Shown in pieces: positions 36,014-43,632 of a stretch of 64,000 nucleotides of DNA. A program made the translations under genes and the position numbers. How positions within the stretch are numbered: position 1 is the stretch's first letter; each line of letters begins with the position of its first letter. A model generated the notes under the pieces. The model was not told the origin of the DNA, did not search any database, and saw nothing but the letters and a program-made list of their open reading frames with translations. The DNA comes from Bacillus sp. J33 (GTDB taxonomy: Bacteria; Bacillota; Bacilli; Bacillales; Cytobacillaceae): NCBI RefSeq assembly GCF_000518885.1, contig NZ_JAEL01000006.1, forward strand, positions 39,900 through 103,899, written 5' to 3'.

Positions 36014-36277
36014 GTGAGGACAGTTGAAGAATATTTGCACTTTTTAAAAAGTAAAGGTTTTCAATTCCGCGAGGATGCTATTGGCTTCATTTACTTTGGA
36101 AAGAATTATACAAATGCTTCTGACGAGCTTGCAAATGCTGCAATTGAGCTTACATTGAAGGCTCAGAAATCCTTTGATGGAAGTTTTTATGTGTCATTGC
36201 TGGAAACGCTGGTATCAAAGAATATTACGAGCAGGCGGGAAGCAATAAAGTTTGTAAAAGAAAAAGTGATTATTTAG
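36014..36277 (+). CDS. 87-aa conserved Bacillaceae protein, unknown function
   Basis: A small soluble helical protein beginning with GTG (MRTVEEYLHFLKSKGFQF) and containing GFIYFGKNYTNASDELANAA and TLKAQKSFDGSFYVSLLETL. I believe it belongs to the DUF6123 group, but only from memory of the pattern. AGGGGAAGG is upstream of the start. Followed by a bidirectional terminator. No function known. Confidence 0.75.
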   Translation: MRTVEEYLHFLKSKGFQFREDAIGFIYFGKNYTNASDELANAAIELTLKAQKSFDGSFYVSLLETLVSKNITSRREAIKFVKEKVII

Positions 36278-36283
36278 CAAAAC

Positions 36284-36314
36284 AAGGCGTGTCTTTATTC
36301 AACACGCCTTTTGA
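36284..36314. terminator. Bidirectional terminator between the 87-aa gene and EamA gene
   Basis: AAGGCGTGT (36284-36292) pairs with ACACGCCTT (36302-36310); T-run on the right and A-rich sequence on the left. Confidence 0.88.
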
Positions 36315-36329
36315 TTTGCTGTCCTATTA

Positions 36330-37247
36330 TTAAGCTGCTTTTTTTCTAAAATTAAATAAGTTTTTTTTAACAGGAATCTCTGCAAAAACCATGCCGGCGA
36401 AAATCAGCAAACATCCAATCACTGCACTATAAGATAATCTTTCATTTGCCCATATAAATCCGGTCGCTGCTGCAAAGACAGGTTCCATTGCAAAAATCAA
36501 TGCAACTCTTGTAGGCGTGGTATACTTTTGAAAAGTTGTCTGTGCAAAGAAGGCGATAGCTGTAGCAAAAAGAGAAGTTACAATCAAAGCACCCAGCACA
36601 TTTCCTTTCAGTAAGACCTCCAGTTGGAAAGCCTGCTGCCAATTTTCAGTGAACAGGGCAAAAACCATTGACAAAATGGCTACTGTGGCTATCTGTATAA
36701 CCGTTAATAGCAGGGCTGGATATTTGCTGCTGTATTTACCTGTGAAAATAATATGAAGGGCAAAACCCACAGCACAGACGAATACGAGGGCGTCTCCAAT
36801 ATTCAGCGAAACTTTATCTGTCATTGTCAGCAAGTATAGCCCTGCAGTTGCAACTGACACTCCTGTAATGGCATTCATGCCGGGCTTTACTTTTAAAAGC
36901 ATAAAAGAAAAGACCGGAACCATTACGACACTAAGTCCTGTAATAAAACCAGCCTTAGAGGATGTCGTGTACAGCAGGCCAGCTGTCTGGAATGCATAGC
37001 CCACAAACAAAAAGAGGCCCATAATGACTCCAGATGCCAGCAGTTTCTTATTCATTTGAACCAGCTGTTTTTTCTCAAAAAGAACAAGCCATCCTCCGAG
37101 CAGTAGAGCTGCCAGGAAAAAACGTACTCCGTTAAAAGAGAATGGTTCCAAAAATGCAATGGCGCTTTGTACGAGCACAAAGGTGGAACCCCATACAAAG
37201 GCAACAAGCAAAAGGCTTACATCGGCAAAAATTGTAGAACGGTTCAT
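36330..37247 (-). CDS. EamA/DMT-family transporter
   Basis: A 305-aa ten-helix transporter with two EamA repeats; VAFVWGSTFVLVQSAI at the N terminus and ALIFAMEPVFAAATGFIWA in the second repeat are diagnostic. Substrate unknown. Its ATG overlaps the stop of the upstream ypdQ-like gene (ATGA), so it is translated as part of that operon. Confidence 0.88.
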   Translation of the reverse strand: MNRSTIFADVSLLLVAFVWGSTFVLVQSAIAFLEPFSFNGVRFFLAALLLGGWLVLFEKKQLVQMNKKLLASGVIMGLFLFVGYAFQTAGLLYTTSSKAGFITGLSVVMVPVFSFMLLKVKPGMNAITGVSVATAGLYLLTMTDKVSLNIGDALVFVCAVGFALHIIFTGKYSSKYPALLLTVIQIATVAILSMVFALFTENWQQAFQLEVLLKGNVLGALIVTSLFATAIAFFAQTTFQKYTTPTRVALIFAMEPVFAAATGFIWANERLSYSAVIGCLLIFAGMVFAEIPVKKNLFNFRKKAA

Positions 37248-37654
37248 GATTTTTCTTGCCCTTTCGTTCTATTGTTTCGGATAGCAGCTCTGGCCAATTC
37301 ATCAGCAGATTTATTCTCTGCGCTGGGCACCCACTTCATAAAGAATAAATCGAATTGTCTGGATAACTCTAAGGCTTCTTCAAGAAGAGGAGCAAACTTT
37401 TTATTTTTGACAAATTCCTTTTCGACTGCACGGCTTACGAGCTGTGAGTCTGTACGAAATGATACTATTTTAAACTCCTTTTCTAAACATATTTTTAATG
37501 CGTGTAAAAATGCACGGTATTCAGCTTCGTGATTCTCCATTTCGCCTAAAGGAATCGAGTAGCGTTCAACTTGGCCATTATTTTTGATAAAAATGCCTGC
37601 GCCGCTTGGGCCGGGGTTACCGGCACTGGCTCCATCAATATATACTTCAATCAA
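37244..37654 (-). CDS. ypdQ: RNase HI-like protein (YpdQ type)
   Basis: A reverse-transcriptase-like RNase H fold protein of about 136 aa. Catalytic acids: D in VYIDGASAGNPGPSGAG, E in NHEAEYRAFLHAL, D in FRTDSQLVSRAV and D in KSADELARAA. It may cleave RNA in RNA/DNA hybrids, though B. subtilis paralogues have uncertain activity. I favour TTG 37654 (AGGAGG 8 nt upstream); a GTG at 37660 is too close to the Shine-Dalgarno sequence. Overlaps the EamA gene by ATGA. Confidence 0.85.
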   Translation of the reverse strand: MIEVYIDGASAGNPGPSGAGIFIKNNGQVERYSIPLGEMENHEAEYRAFLHALKICLEKEFKIVSFRTDSQLVSRAVEKEFVKNKKFAPLLEEALELSRQFDLFFMKWVPSAENKSADELARAAIRNNRTKGQEKS

Positions 37655-37811
37655 CAGCACTGCCTCCTGATCTTTTTCAATTTATAATGTTAAAGAGCCG
37701 GGTATTCACTTTATTTGGCACTTCAGTTGGACAAACTAAATGTAGTTTATCATAACATTCACTCAGTAAGCAGAAAAAGGATACCAATGTGGCAGCCTTA
37801 TCTATCTGTTC

Positions 37812-38486
37812 TTATTTTATTGGGAATCGTTTAGCAATATATCCAAATGGGGTATCCAGTAAGGCTATAAGAGATTTAAGAATATAGGTTGTAAAGAAGA
37901 TTTGAACCCAATCTTCAATTGGAAATACGCCCAGAAAAGCAATGCTTGTAAAGATCAATGTATCCAAAAGCTGGCTGATTAAAGTGCTGCCATTGTTTCT
38001 GATCCAAAACTGGTTCTCTTTTGGAAATTTCTTTTTCAGAAAGCTGAAAATATAAACATCAGTCAGCTGGCTGGCTAAATAGGCAGCCAGACTTCCGGCT
38101 GCAATCCGTGGAAGGATAGAAAAAATAGTGCTAAGGGCTTCTTGGGCGAAATCTGATTCATGCGGTTTAAATAGCAGCACCATCTGCATGATTAAGGTCA
38201 TTGCCAAAAGTGTAAAGAACCCAAGCCAAACTGCTTTTTTGGCTTCATCTTTTCCGTACTTTTCATTCAGAATATCCGTAACCAGAAAAGCAGTGCCATA
38301 CATGGCATTTCCCAGTGTGGCAGTCAGGCCGAACATTTCAATGGTTTTAACGACTTGAAGATTTGCCATAACAGTTGAAAAACCAATCCACACAAATAAA
38401 CCTGTCTTTCCAAAAAGACGGTACATAGCCAGAACTAATATAAAATTGACAATAGCAAAGAATAATCCAAACCATTCATTAAACAT
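37812..38486 (-). CDS. ypdP: Queuosine precursor transporter YpdP (YhhQ/QPTR family)
   Basis: A 224-aa membrane protein of the VUT/QPTR family with about six helices. Diagnostic segments are ATLGNAMYGTAFLVTDILNE and ASQLTDVYIFSFLKKK with WIRNNGSTLISQLLDT. It imports queuosine precursors such as preQ0 or preQ1. Start at ATG 38486 with AGGAGG six nt upstream; the longer open frame runs back through the riboswitch and is not coding. A preQ1 riboswitch directly controls the ribosome binding site, which supports the substrate. Confidence 0.92.
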   Translation of the reverse strand: MFNEWFGLFFAIVNFILVLAMYRLFGKTGLFVWIGFSTVMANLQVVKTIEMFGLTATLGNAMYGTAFLVTDILNEKYGKDEAKKAVWLGFFTLLAMTLIMQMVLLFKPHESDFAQEALSTIFSILPRIAAGSLAAYLASQLTDVYIFSFLKKKFPKENQFWIRNNGSTLISQLLDTLIFTSIAFLGVFPIEDWVQIFFTTYILKSLIALLDTPFGYIAKRFPIK

Positions 38487-38492
38487 TGTTTT

Positions 38493-38531
38493 CCTCCTAG
38501 TTTTGATCATGCGGGAGTTTCCGAACCGCAA
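38493..38531 (-). promoter_or_regulatory. preQ1-I riboswitch controlling ypdP translation
   Basis: On the minus strand TTGCGGTTCGGAAACTCCCG is followed by CATGATCAAAACTAGGAGG. GCGG pairs with CCGC (P1), GGTTC and the C-rich loop are conserved, and the A-rich tail AAAACTAGGAG forms the H-type pseudoknot with the loop CTC. The tail is the Shine-Dalgarno sequence itself, so ligand binding should block ypdP translation. Confidence 0.85.
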
Positions 38532-38671
38532 TGTTTATGTAAATGTCATTGACCATTATACCTTGAAATATACTCAGGCAGCACCAGTATGAGTGAAGAA
38601 TAAGAAATTCAACGATTGCAAACAGTTCTAATAAAGAGACCAGCTAAAAAAGTACAGAAAGGCTGAAAAAC

Positions 38672-39328
38672 ATGAAATATAAAGTGGAGTGGAAATATAT
38701 ACTTAAAGGAAATGAAGATATTCTTTTTGCTTCGGATTGGATCGACAGTGAATTGGCATTGAAGGTTGGAGAGGACATCGAAAAGTCTGGGAAAGGAAAA
38801 GATGTAACCTACTATGATGAAATCGGGACTTCCTGGAGCACAAAGGAAATGAAAAAGCTGTTAACTGAAGTTGAAGAGGATCCGCATGATATTACCATAT
38901 TTTTTGATGGCGGGTTTAATAAAGAAACAAACCAGGCAGGGCTTGGAGCCGTAATTTACTATAAGCAGGGTAAGAAAAAATACCGTGTGAGGTCAAATGA
39001 GCTCTTTGATGAAATGGACAATAACAACGAGGCAGAATATGCCGCCATTTATTTCACGCTCAATCTTCTTGAAGAAATGGGTGTTCATCATATGACCTGT
39101 GAATTCAAAGGTGATTCCCAAGTGGTACTGAAGCAGCTTGAAGGTGAATGGCCTTGTTATGAAGAAAATCTTAATCGCTGGCTTGACCGGATTGAAGAAA
39201 AGATAAAAAAACTTGGCATCCATCCAAGATATACACCTATTCCGCGCAGCGAGAACAAAGAAGCAGATAAACTGGCGGGGCAGGCGCTCCAAGGGAAGTT
39301 CATTAATAGCAGAATGCAGGTGATTTAA
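38672..39328 (+). CDS. ypeP: YpeP, RNase H-like protein with N-terminal extra domain
   Basis: A 218-aa protein. The first 65 residues form a small separate domain (EWKYILKGNEDILFASDWID, WSTKEMKKLL); residues 70-210 are RNase HI-like with D in IFFDGGFNKETNQAGLGAVI, E in NNEAEYAAIYFTL, D in FKGDSQVVLKQL and D in NKEADKLAGQAL. Same order as B. subtilis ypeP near ypdP/ypdQ. Activity on hybrids is plausible but unproven. GAAAGG-type ribosome binding site. Confidence 0.87.
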   Translation: MKYKVEWKYILKGNEDILFASDWIDSELALKVGEDIEKSGKGKDVTYYDEIGTSWSTKEMKKLLTEVEEDPHDITIFFDGGFNKETNQAGLGAVIYYKQGKKKYRVRSNELFDEMDNNNEAEYAAIYFTLNLLEEMGVHHMTCEFKGDSQVVLKQLEGEWPCYEENLNRWLDRIEEKIKKLGIHPRYTPIPRSENKEADKLAGQALQGKFINSRMQVI

Positions 39329-39353
39329 TTGAATAAGGAAGGCGTGAAAAGTT

Positions 39354-39530
39354 TTGAGCAGAAAGGAAATATTCAATGAAGTGGAGGAGCTGATGGCCAG
39401 CTATTGCAAAGACTGTTTCCTTCATAAACATCATAAAGAAGAAAAAGGCCGCAGATATGCCCATCGATTTTGCATTACAGAATGTACAGTCGGTGAAAAG
39501 ATCAAATCCATTGGAAACAAGCTGTCATGA
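39354..39530 (+). CDS. ypeQ: YpeQ zinc-finger protein
   Basis: A 58-aa protein starting from TTG (MSRKEIFNEVEELMASYC...). It has CKDCFLHKHHKEE, FCITECTVGEKI: two Cys pairs plus histidines, a zinc-finger-like motif as in B. subtilis YpeQ. It follows ypeP by about 25 nt. AAGGAAGG lies upstream, somewhat far from the TTG. Function unknown. Confidence 0.8.
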   Translation: MSRKEIFNEVEELMASYCKDCFLHKHHKEEKGRRYAHRFCITECTVGEKIKSIGNKLS

Positions 39531-39557
39531 CCTAAGGCAGCGGCAGACATAAATAAA

Positions 39558-39580
39558 AGGCTGGCAGATGCCAGCCTAAT
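39558..39580 (+). terminator. Terminator-like hairpin after ypeQ
   Basis: AGGCTGGC, AGAT loop, GCCAGCCT. The T-tract (AATTAT) is weak, so efficiency is uncertain. Confidence 0.6.
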
Positions 39581-39596
39581 TATCGTTATATAAAAA

Positions 39597-39797
39597 TTAA
39601 AGTTTTACAACGTTTGCAGCTTGAGGTCCGCGGTTTCCTTCAACGATTTCAAAAGAAACTTCTTGGCCTTCTTCTAAAGATTTGAATCCTTCGCCTTGGA
39701 TAGCAGTGAAGTGTACGAATACATCGTCTCCGCCTTCAACTTCGATAAAACCGAAACCTTTTTCGTTATTGAACCATTTTACTTTACCGTTTTGCAT
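39597..39797 (-). CDS. cspD: Cold shock protein CspD
   Basis: A 66-aa OB-fold cold shock protein with RNP1 KGFGFIEV and RNP2 VFVHFTAI. It is nearly identical to B. subtilis CspD over its whole length, starting [14 protein letters not shown]. It binds single-stranded RNA as a chaperone. ATG 39797 is preceded by AGGAGG; an upstream in-frame start would add non-conserved residues. A roughly 120-nt leader from its promoter is typical of csp mRNAs. Confidence 0.95.
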   Translation of the reverse strand: MQNGKVKWFNNEKGFGFIEVEGGDDVFVHFTAIQGEGFKSLEEGQEVSFEIVEGNRGPQAANVVKL

Positions 39798-39923
39798 GTT
39801 TACTTTTCCTCCTAAGCCTTTCAAGACACTTTCAGGTGCCTTAGATGAATATTACCACCTAACAAAACATAGAGCAGATATTTTTTGAAATAACGGAAAT
39901 ATATTCTGTTAAATGATGATTAT

Positions 39924-39952
39924 AATATACACGAATGGGCACTTTCCGTCAA
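39924..39952 (-). promoter_or_regulatory. SigA promoter of cspD
   Basis: On the minus strand TTGACG (39952-39947), 17-nt spacer, TATATT (39929-39924). Transcription would start near 39917, giving a long untranslated cold-shock-type leader. Confidence 0.7.
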
Positions 39953-40104
39953 GGAATACAAGCGCTTTTTTACAAAAAACAATAAAATATTTTAAATATT
40001 TGAAATTTTATTCTCTATTTAAGAGTTCTTCTATTTTTACATTCATAAAGACTTGTATTTTTCATATTAATTATTAATTATCTTGTTTATTAAAGGGTGA
40101 GAAA

Positions 40105-40395
40105 ATGTACCGTTTTTCCATTCAGAATCAAGATTGGATTTTGAGGTTTTCGCCTAATGTTGAAATTGAAGCAGAAGAAAAGCAGGCTATCATCAGTTCT
40201 ATTCTTCAGCTAGGGAGTGATCTGCCAAGTTTTTCTCACGGAGATTCATTTATTATTATGAATGACCAATTAGGAATAATTGTATTTAATGTTGAAAAAA
40301 TCCCTTCCATGATTTTAACTGTTTCCAACATTGTCCCGGAAAGTAAATGGTACATTCAAAAAAACCTTACAATAAAACGTTATAAAAAAGATTGA
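40105..40395 (+). CDS. 96-aa hypothetical protein
   Basis: Begins MYRFSIQNQDWILRF and is predicted as mixed alpha/beta with no membrane segment; LGIIVFNVEKIPSMILTV is a likely beta-strand region. AGGGTGAG precedes the ATG and a good terminator follows directly. Its position between cspD and the pullulanase is where degR lies in B. subtilis, but there is no evident similarity to DegR. Unknown function. Confidence 0.6.
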   Translation: MYRFSIQNQDWILRFSPNVEIEAEEKQAIISSILQLGSDLPSFSHGDSFIIMNDQLGIIVFNVEKIPSMILTVSNIVPESKWYIQKNLTIKRYKKD

Positions 40396-40417
40396 TCGGC
40401 GGAAGCCGATTTTTTTA
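40395..40417 (+). terminator. Intrinsic terminator of the 96-aa gene
   Basis: ATCGGC, GGAA loop, GCCGAT, then seven T. Confidence 0.85.
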
Positions 40418-40456
40418 TTAATGAATAGGTTTAAAAACACTGAGTCTTTAGCCTTA

Positions 40457-40470
40457 TGCAAGCGCTTTCC
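40457..40470 (+). promoter_or_regulatory. cre site (CcpA operator) of the pullulanase gene
   Basis: TGCAAGCGCTTTCC fits the catabolite response element (TGnAAnCGnTnnCA) closely. It sits just upstream of a -35-like TTTAAG (40478-40483) and -10 TATTAT (40500-40505). Glucose repression through CcpA is expected for a starch-degrading enzyme. Confidence 0.7.
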
Positions 40471-40527
40471 CTGATAGTTTAAGATATATATGTAGAATGT
40501 ATTATAACTATAAGAGGAGGGTCAAAG

Positions 40528-43446
40528 GTGAAGGAGCTTAAACAGTTTATGTTCCTGGCCATAGCAGTTATTATGGCCGCAGGCAATTTTTTATCCCCAT
40601 TTATGCAAACGATTGCATCCGCTGAAGGCACAGCAGCAAACAGTGCTGCAACTAGTGTCACTATTCATTATCAGCCTGCTGAAGGCAATACGAAGGACTG
40701 GAATTTATGGGTATGGCCCGAAGGCGGAGAAGGTCAGGTATTTGAGTTCACAGGCGAAGATGAGTTTGGTCTTGTTGCCGAGATTAAACTGCAGGGAATC
40801 TATGAAAAAGTTGGATTTATTGTACGTACGGACAGCTGGGAAAAGGATGGCGGAGACCGCTTTATTGATGTCCAAAGCGGCGATGACGAAGTATGGGTAA
40901 AAGCAGGCGACGAATCTACATACACATCTCCTCCAGACGGGGAGTACAGGGACTTTCCAGAGTTTGAAAAAGTCAAAGTTACGCTTCATTACTTTCGGTA
41001 TGACGGAAATTATGATGGTTGGAACTTATGGGCCTGGCCAGACGGAAAAGATGGCAAAAGAGTCGACTTCACAGCAGAAGACGATTTTGGAAAAGTTGCT
41101 GAATTTGAGCTTGAGGATCCTGAAGGGATGAAAAAGGCAGGATTCATTATAAGAAAAAGCTCAGAAGAAAATGAATGGGCCAGCAAGGAATTTGGAGACC
41201 GTTTCATAACCAAATTCGATGAACAGGGAAATGCTGAAGTCTGGGTTGTCCAGGGAACAGAACGTATCTATTATAACCCAGCCTATATTGACACCAATCC
41301 AAGGATTGTACAGGCTTCCATGGACGGTTTTAAGCAGATTACCATTGAAACCAATTTTCCTTTTGATTGGAGGAATTGGCATTCTCAATTAGAAATTGAA
41401 AATACAGAAATAAAAGGAGTTGTTCCTTATGACGGGAATGAAGAAATAGATGTTACCAATAAGGTAAAAGTGTTAACTGAAAATCAACTGGATTTCAGCC
41501 AGACATATCGGGTTTCTATGAAATCGTTTGGTGAAGCTATTGTTACAATTGGAAATATTGTCAGGTCAAAAGAATTTGATGAGGCATTCTATTATGATGG
41601 CGAACTTGGCAACCAGTATACCAAGGATGAGACATCCTTTAGAGTATGGGCTCCTACTGCAAGTGAAGCAGTATTGGTTATGTATGATAGCTGGGATGAC
41701 AAGACGGGTGAAGAGCTGCCCCTTGAAAAAGGAGAAAAAGGGACATGGTCAACCGTCCTGCCTGGAGATCAGAATGGGTTAATATATAATTATAAAGTTA
41801 AAATTGGCGGAACCTGGACGGAAGCAACAGATCCATATGTACGTGCTGTCACAGTGAATGGCGACAGGGGAGTTGTGATGGATATGGATTCCACCAATCC
41901 GGATAACTGGAACAAGCGCAAGCCAAATCTAACAAACCCAGAGGATTCTATTATTTATGAAGTCCATGTCAGAGATTTATCCATTCATGAAGACAGCGGG
42001 ATTAAAAACAAGGGAAAATTTCTCGGAGTGGCGGAGAAAAGTACTGTCAATTCAGGCGGGGTTAAAACCGGCTTAAATCATATTAAGGATCTGGGAGTGA
42101 CACATGTTCAATTCCTGCCAATCTATGATTATCGTACAGTGGATGAAACAAAACTTGATGAACCTCAATTCAATTGGGGGTATGATCCAAAAAACTACAA
42201 TGTGCCTGAAGGCTCGTACTCTACTGATCCTTATAATCCGGCTGCAAGAATTATAGAATTGAAGACAATGATTCAGGAACTGCACAATCAGCAGCTAAGG
42301 GCTGTTATGGATGTTGTTTACAATCATGTGTTTGCTGTCAGCGAGTCAAGCTTCCATAAGCTTGTTCCAGGCTATTACTTCCGATATAACGAAGATGGAA
42401 CACTTGCAAATGGCACAGGCGTTGGCAATGATACAGCTTCGGAAAGAAAAATGGTTCGAAAGTTTATTGTCGACTCTGTTGCCTATTGGGCGGAGGAATA
42501 TAATCTGGATGGATTTCGCTTTGATTTGATGGGGATCCATGACACTGAAACAATGAATGCAGTAAGGAGTGTGCTGGATAAAATTGATCCTTCCATTGTT
42601 ATCATAGGAGAGGGATGGGATCTAAACACCCCTTTGGATGCTGAAATGAAAGCTAACCAGAAAAATGCTGAAGATATGCCAGGCATTGGCCATTTCAATG
42701 ATGGTATCCGCGATGGTCTCAAAGGCAGTGTATTTAATGAACTTGATAAAGGTTTTGTAAATGGTAAAGAAGGAATGGAAAACTTCATTAAGCAGGGGAT
42801 TGCAGCAGGCATGAATTATCCTGATGCAATGGCCACTTACAAGGATCCTGAACAAGCAGTTACCTATGTTGAGGCACATGATAACCACACGCTATGGGAT
42901 AAGCTTGAACTAACAAATCCTGAAGCGCCAGAAGAAGAAAGAAGGAAAATGCATAAGTTGGCATCTTCCATTATTCTCACATCTCAGGGCGTAAGCTTTA
43001 TCCATGCGGGACAGGAATTCATGCGTACAAAATACGGTGACCATAACAGCTACAAGTCCCCAGATAGCATCAATCAGCTCGACTGGGACCGCCGTGCTGA
43101 TTTTAACAAAGAAGTTGACTATTTTAAAGGTCTTATCACTCTTCGCAAGCATTACAAGTCATTTAGAATGACGACAGCAGAAGATATTAAGGAAAACCTT
43201 GAGTTTCTTGAAGCTCCGAAAAATACGGTAGCATACAGTCTTGATGCAGGAGCTTTAAAGGACAAAGCGAAAGATCTTGTTGTTATCCATAATGCCAATG
43301 AAGAGCCTGTAGAAATCAAGCTTCCGGAAAGTGGGCCATGGCATCTGCTTGCAGATGGAAATCGAGCAGGAGTGAAAACATTAGAGGTGCATCATTCTAA
43401 CACAATAGAAGTACCTGCTTTAACAAGCTTTATACTAAAAAGATAA
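40528..43446 (+). CDS. pulA: Secreted type I pullulanase (GH13)
   Basis: A 972-aa debranching enzyme cleaving alpha-1,6 bonds. GTG start after GAGGAGGG; Sec signal peptide ending near ASA-EG (about residue 32). Two starch-binding CBM41 domains in tandem (about 40-140 and 150-245; NLWVWPEG and NLWAWPDG), a small beta domain, a CBM48 (FRVWAPTASEAVLVMYD) and the GH13_14 catalytic barrel: pullulanase tag NWGYDPKNY, region I DVVYNHV, region II GFRFDLMG, region III GEGWD, region IV EAHDNHT. A C-terminal beta sandwich closes it. Secretion distinguishes it from cytoplasmic AmyX. A cre site lies upstream. Confidence 0.93.
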   Translation: MKELKQFMFLAIAVIMAAGNFLSPFMQTIASAEGTAANSAATSVTIHYQPAEGNTKDWNLWVWPEGGEGQVFEFTGEDEFGLVAEIKLQGIYEKVGFIVRTDSWEKDGGDRFIDVQSGDDEVWVKAGDESTYTSPPDGEYRDFPEFEKVKVTLHYFRYDGNYDGWNLWAWPDGKDGKRVDFTAEDDFGKVAEFELEDPEGMKKAGFIIRKSSEENEWASKEFGDRFITKFDEQGNAEVWVVQGTERIYYNPAYIDTNPRIVQASMDGFKQITIETNFPFDWRNWHSQLEIENTEIKGVVPYDGNEEIDVTNKVKVLTENQLDFSQTYRVSMKSFGEAIVTIGNIVRSKEFDEAFYYDGELGNQYTKDETSFRVWAPTASEAVLVMYDSWDDKTGEELPLEKGEKGTWSTVLPGDQNGLIYNYKVKIGGTWTEATDPYVRAVTVNGDRGVVMDMDSTNPDNWNKRKPNLTNPEDSIIYEVHVRDLSIHEDSGIKNKGKFLGVAEKSTVNSGGVKTGLNHIKDLGVTHVQFLPIYDYRTVDETKLDEPQFNWGYDPKNYNVPEGSYSTDPYNPAARIIELKTMIQELHNQQLRAVMDVVYNHVFAVSESSFHKLVPGYYFRYNEDGTLANGTGVGNDTASERKMVRKFIVDSVAYWAEEYNLDGFRFDLMGIHDTETMNAVRSVLDKIDPSIVIIGEGWDLNTPLDAEMKANQKNAEDMPGIGHFNDGIRDGLKGSVFNELDKGFVNGKEGMENFIKQGIAAGMNYPDAMATYKDPEQAVTYVEAHDNHTLWDKLELTNPEAPEEERRKMHKLASSIILTSQGVSFIHAGQEFMRTKYGDHNSYKSPDSINQLDWDRRADFNKEVDYFKGLITLRKHYKSFRMTTAEDIKENLEFLEAPKNTVAYSLDAGALKDKAKDLVVIHNANEEPVEIKLPESGPWHLLADGNRAGVKTLEVHHSNTIEVPALTSFILKR

Positions 43447-43448
43447 GC

Positions 43449-43487
43449 AAAAAAGGAAGAATCCCATTGCAGGGTTCTTCCTTTTTG
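43449..43487 (+). terminator. Intrinsic terminator of pulA
   Basis: AAAAAGGAAGAATCCC pairs with GGGTTCTTCCTTTTT (one wobble) around a short loop. Confidence 0.9.
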
Positions 43488-43632
43488 TATCCTATTTTAA
43501 TAGCATAAATGATTTGGAAATATGTTTAATAATAAATTTATATATTTAAAGGGATTTGTTCTCTCTTTGCTAATTTTTTAGGTTAATATTAAAATAGATA
43601 TCTATATTTTGTTCTATTAAGGGAGCTGCATT

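Noticed and set aside
38487..38531. N-terminal extension of YpdP
   Set aside because: These codons are the preQ1 riboswitch; the real start has AGGAGG six nt upstream.
39955..39970. cre-like ACAAGCGCTTTTTT upstream of the 96-aa gene
   Set aside because: The right half-site departs from the consensus (no C at the conserved position) and no promoter geometry supports it.
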